NCBI GenBank assembly: GCA_002410065.1
Contig: DHQB01000028.1
Location: 1 to 64,000, forward strand
Reading direction: 5' to 3'
DNA from: Bacteroidales bacterium UBA5349
GTDB taxonomy: Bacteria; Bacteroidota; Bacteroidia; Bacteroidales; Tenuifilaceae
DNA length: 64,000 nucleotides
Shown: one piece after another, positions 61,715 through 64,000 of the stretch
How the letters are laid out: each line of letters opens with the position of its first letter
Position numbering within the stretch: the stretch's first letter is position 1
The notes under the pieces: model-generated
Databases searched by the model: none
What the model was told of the DNA's origin: nothing
Seen by the model: only the letters and a program-made list of their open reading frames with translations
Made by a program: the position numbers and the translations under genes

Positions 61715-62881
61715 TTGAAATCATCAGCTGTAAAGCAACGCTGGAAGCTAGTACTCCTATTTGTAGCAATTGCAATTGGTTTTGCATCGCTGTTTATAAC
61801 CAATTCTTTGGTAAAGGAACTTTCGCATGAAGAGCGAAAAAAAATAGAGCTGTGGGCACTAGCCATTCGAGAACTCTCGCGGGATACCAACCTATCGGAT
61901 TCTACACAAAGTTTTATTATTATTATTGAGATTCTTCAGAATAACACAACGGTTCCGGTAATTCTTACTGATGGGGATGGCAACATAGCATCATATGCAA
62001 ACATATCACCCCGCCGCGTTAATAAAGCTGGTGGAATTGAAGAGGTGTTAAATCATATGAAAAAAGGGCGCGATCCCATTGAGGTCGATTTGCTAGATGG
62101 AGTTAAGAACTATGTTTACTATGAAGATAGTACCACGTTAACCAGATTAACTTACTACCCCTATATTCAGCTAATTGTCATTGTGTTTTTTATTCTTGTG
62201 TCGTACTATGCTTTTAGCTATTCGCGCCGTACAGAGCAGAATAGGGTTTGGGTAGGGATGGCTAAAGAAACTGCTCATCAGCTGGGTACTCCTACATCGT
62301 CGTTACTGGCTTGGTTAGAAATTTTAAAAGAGTCAAATCTAAGCCCAAACCTAGTTGAAAACTTTGAGAAGGATGTTGGAAGGCTTGAAAAGATTGTTGA
62401 CCGATTTTCAAAAATAGGCTCTAGCCCCATACTTACAGACACAAACCTTACCTTAGTTGTTTGTGATACAATTGATTATCTGCGAAATCGCCTATCGAAT
62501 AAGATTGAAATTGATAAGCAATATGATGAGTTAGAGCCCATTGTTTTACCACTAAACGAGACTTTGTTTGAGTGGGTAATTGAGAACCTAGTAAAGAACG
62601 CAGTAGATGCAGTGAATGGTTCTGGAAAAGTAAGCGTATCAATCAGCGATAGCACTCAAGTAGTTTTTATCGATATCTCAGATAACGGGAAAGGGATTCC
62701 GCGTTCACACTTTAAATCGGTTTTTCAACCAGGATTCACAACCAAAACGCGTGGTTGGGGGCTGGGACTATCGCTCTCGAAAAGGATTATTGAAGAGAAT
62801 CATGGTGGAAAACTTTTCATTAACCATTCGGAACTTGATAAAGGAACAACCTTTAGGATTGTACTAAAAAAGAAGCCCTAA
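61715..62881 (+). CDS. Sensor histidine kinase
   Basis: This 388-residue membrane kinase begins at TTG 61715; no ATG precedes the first helix, so the rare start is likely real. Helices at about 13-33 and 148-168 flank a periplasmic sensor of about 115 residues. The H-box is AHQLGTPTSSL with His188, and the ATPase domain has NLVKNAVDAV, DNGKGIP and GWGLGLSLSKRIIEENHGG. No response regulator is adjacent. The stop abuts that of the convergent S41 protease. Confidence 0.93.
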   Translation: MKSSAVKQRWKLVLLFVAIAIGFASLFITNSLVKELSHEERKKIELWALAIRELSRDTNLSDSTQSFIIIIEILQNNTTVPVILTDGDGNIASYANISPRRVNKAGGIEEVLNHMKKGRDPIEVDLLDGVKNYVYYEDSTTLTRLTYYPYIQLIVIVFFILVSYYAFSYSRRTEQNRVWVGMAKETAHQLGTPTSSLLAWLEILKESNLSPNLVENFEKDVGRLEKIVDRFSKIGSSPILTDTNLTLVVCDTIDYLRNRLSNKIEIDKQYDELEPIVLPLNETLFEWVIENLVKNAVDAVNGSGKVSVSISDSTQVVFIDISDNGKGIPRSHFKSVFQPGFTTKTRGWGLGLSLSKRIIEENHGGKLFINHSELDKGTTFRIVLKKKP

Positions 62882-64000
62882 TTAGGAGGGCATTCTTTTT
62901 ATACCCTTTTGTGCTGTTAACTTATCAACATATTTTGATTCAGTACCCTTTACTCTTGTGGTTTGACTTTTGAGCGAGTGTGTTACTTTTTTATTATTAC
63001 CAGAGAGAACTTGGGTTGATAGATTCGGGTTTGTTAATACCTCAATGCATTTCTCTATAACCTCATCCTTATTCAGGCTGTATTCTGCTTTCCCCTTTTG
63101 TAGGTAGTAACGGCCAACAATTTCCTCCTCAATCAGTTTTGCTATCTCCTCTTTATATAAATCAAATTCAGCAAACCCCTTCCTTTCAATGGCCACTTCA
63201 AGACTATCAAATAGGGATTGGCTTGCAGTATAGTAATTCTCAGTTTTGGCCGATTCTTTAAGTTCTTTGAGCAGTATACTTGTTTGACTTTCATATTCGA
63301 AACCAACAGAATCCAAGAAAGAAATAAAACCACTAAAGTCATCCTCAGTTAATTCAAACTTGGCTGGTGGTGCAATTTTGCTATGCGTATTGCGAAATTG
63401 AGTGGCAAAATTAAATAGCATATTCTGAGCATAAAGGCTGGCCGATAGACGACTAAAGAATGTAACCGATTGCTCAATATCGGGGGCAATACCTCCTCCG
63501 TCGTATACTGCTCTGCCATTCTTAGTCTCAAACTTTGAGATGAGTGAATCGGGGATAGAATGAATTCTGCCCTCTTCATCCCTTTTGGCAAAGTCAACAG
63601 CCTGAATACATCTGCCACTTGGGATATAATACTTCGCAGTTGTAATTTTAAGTTGGGCGTTGTGGGGTAGCGGGCGTGTAGCCTGAACAAGGCCTTTCCC
63701 AAAAGTTCTTTCGCCAATAATAATGGCTCGGTCTAGATCCTGCAGCGCTCCCGCTACAATTTCAGATGCGGAAGCGGAAATTCTATCAACAATTACCACA
63801 AGAGGTATTTCTATATCGAATGGCTTGGAGGGGGTTTTATACTCCTGATCGAATTCCTTAATTTGCCCTTTGGTGTAAACAACAAGCTGATCTTTTTCCA
63901 CAAATAGATTTACAATTTTAACTGCTTCGTAAAGCAACCCACCAGGGTTACTTCTGAGATCAAGAATAAGCCCCTTTGCCTTTTGTTTTTTTAAACTTTT
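62882..64000 (-). CDS. C-terminal processing protease, S41 family (5' end beyond the window)
   Basis: The frame is open to the right edge, giving 372 residues of the C-terminal part. It holds GLILDLRSNPGG, the catalytic-serine segment RISASASEIVAGAL and the lysine segment ERTFGKGLVQATRPL, which form the Ser-Lys dyad of the Ctp/Tsp family. A long helical C-terminal domain follows (about 190 residues, SVGFEYESQTSILLKELKES). Such proteases cleave the C-termini of periplasmic proteins and control envelope enzymes. The PDZ domain and signal peptide would lie outside the window. Confidence 0.92.
   Translation of the reverse strand, partial: KSLKKQKAKGLILDLRSNPGGLLYEAVKIVNLFVEKDQLVVYTKGQIKEFDQEYKTPSKPFDIEIPLVVIVDRISASASEIVAGALQDLDRAIIIGERTFGKGLVQATRPLPHNAQLKITTAKYYIPSGRCIQAVDFAKRDEEGRIHSIPDSLISKFETKNGRAVYDGGGIAPDIEQSVTFFSRLSASLYAQNMLFNFATQFRNTHSKIAPPAKFELTEDDFSGFISFLDSVGFEYESQTSILLKELKESAKTENYYTASQSLFDSLEVAIERKGFAEFDLYKEEIAKLIEEEIVGRYYLQKGKAEYSLNKDEVIEKCIEVLTNPNLSTQVLSGNNKKVTHSLKSQTTRVKGTESKYVDKLTAQKGIKRMPS

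Noticed and set aside
1..64000. tRNA, rRNA, CRISPR arrays, insertion sequences or prophage
   Set aside because: No cloverleaf-like sequence, repeat-spacer array, transposase or integrase frame was seen on either strand.

Overview
The window comes from a member of the phylum Bacteroidota, most likely class Bacteroidia but outside the classical gut Bacteroides. Four secreted proteins end in type IX secretion (T9SS) sorting domains. Many genes are preceded by the phylum's TAnnTTTG -7 element instead of a sigma-70 TATAAT box. Phylum-typical families are present (DUF4254, DUF2723, surface-export lipoproteins, TonB receptors with surface partner proteins), and the DNA is AT-rich. There are no rRNA or tRNA genes, insertion sequences, phage genes or CRISPR arrays. 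It reads as ordinary chromosome with several accessory operons.

Layout. 0-10 kb: the end of an unidentified gene, a large hybrid histidine kinase, a lipoprotein acid phosphatase, an ECF sigma / membrane anti-sigma / beta-barrel trio with two matching ECF-type promoter motifs, a TPR membrane protein whose C-terminus looks like an inactive PP2C/SpoIIE phosphatase, and peptidase E. 10-18 kb: an acetate-family transporter, then a cobalamin riboswitch leading a four-gene B12 capture operon (a propeller-DUF4465 T9SS protein, a second T9SS protein, a BtuB-like TonB receptor and a BtuG-like surface lipoprotein). 18-23 kb: typA and the conserved yceD-rpmF-plsX-fabH lipid operon. 23-31 kb, minus strand: secreted or outer-membrane proteins, two T9SS nucleases, 5-formyl-THF cyclo-ligase, a 955-residue protein joining a zinc-peptidase motif to an outer-membrane barrel, and a SUI1/eIF1-like factor.

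31-43 kb: a DUF2723 membrane glycosyltransferase-like protein, atpDC with a hydrolase behind it, a U32 protein, a DUF4254/heptosyltransferase pair, a ferredoxin, a universal stress protein and RsgA. 42-49 kb: a YitT protein, a polyprenyl diphosphate synthase, an RND/MMPL exporter and a Na/Pi cotransporter. 49-55 kb, minus strand: bactofilin, an AtpI-like protein and atpBEFHAG. ATP synthase is thus split into two convergent blocks about 12.6 kb apart. 55-64 kb: a rhomboid protease, a sensor propeller paired with a TPR-SpoIIE phosphatase, an AsmA-like protein, a sensor kinase and a truncated S41 (Ctp) protease at the right edge.

The observations most worth following are the apparently autoregulated ECF circuit, the pseudo-phosphatase beside it (with an intact relative at 57-59 kb), the propeller-DUF4465 fusion in the B12 operon and the barrel-tethered metallopeptidase. 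All functional statements come from reading motifs; no database search was possible.
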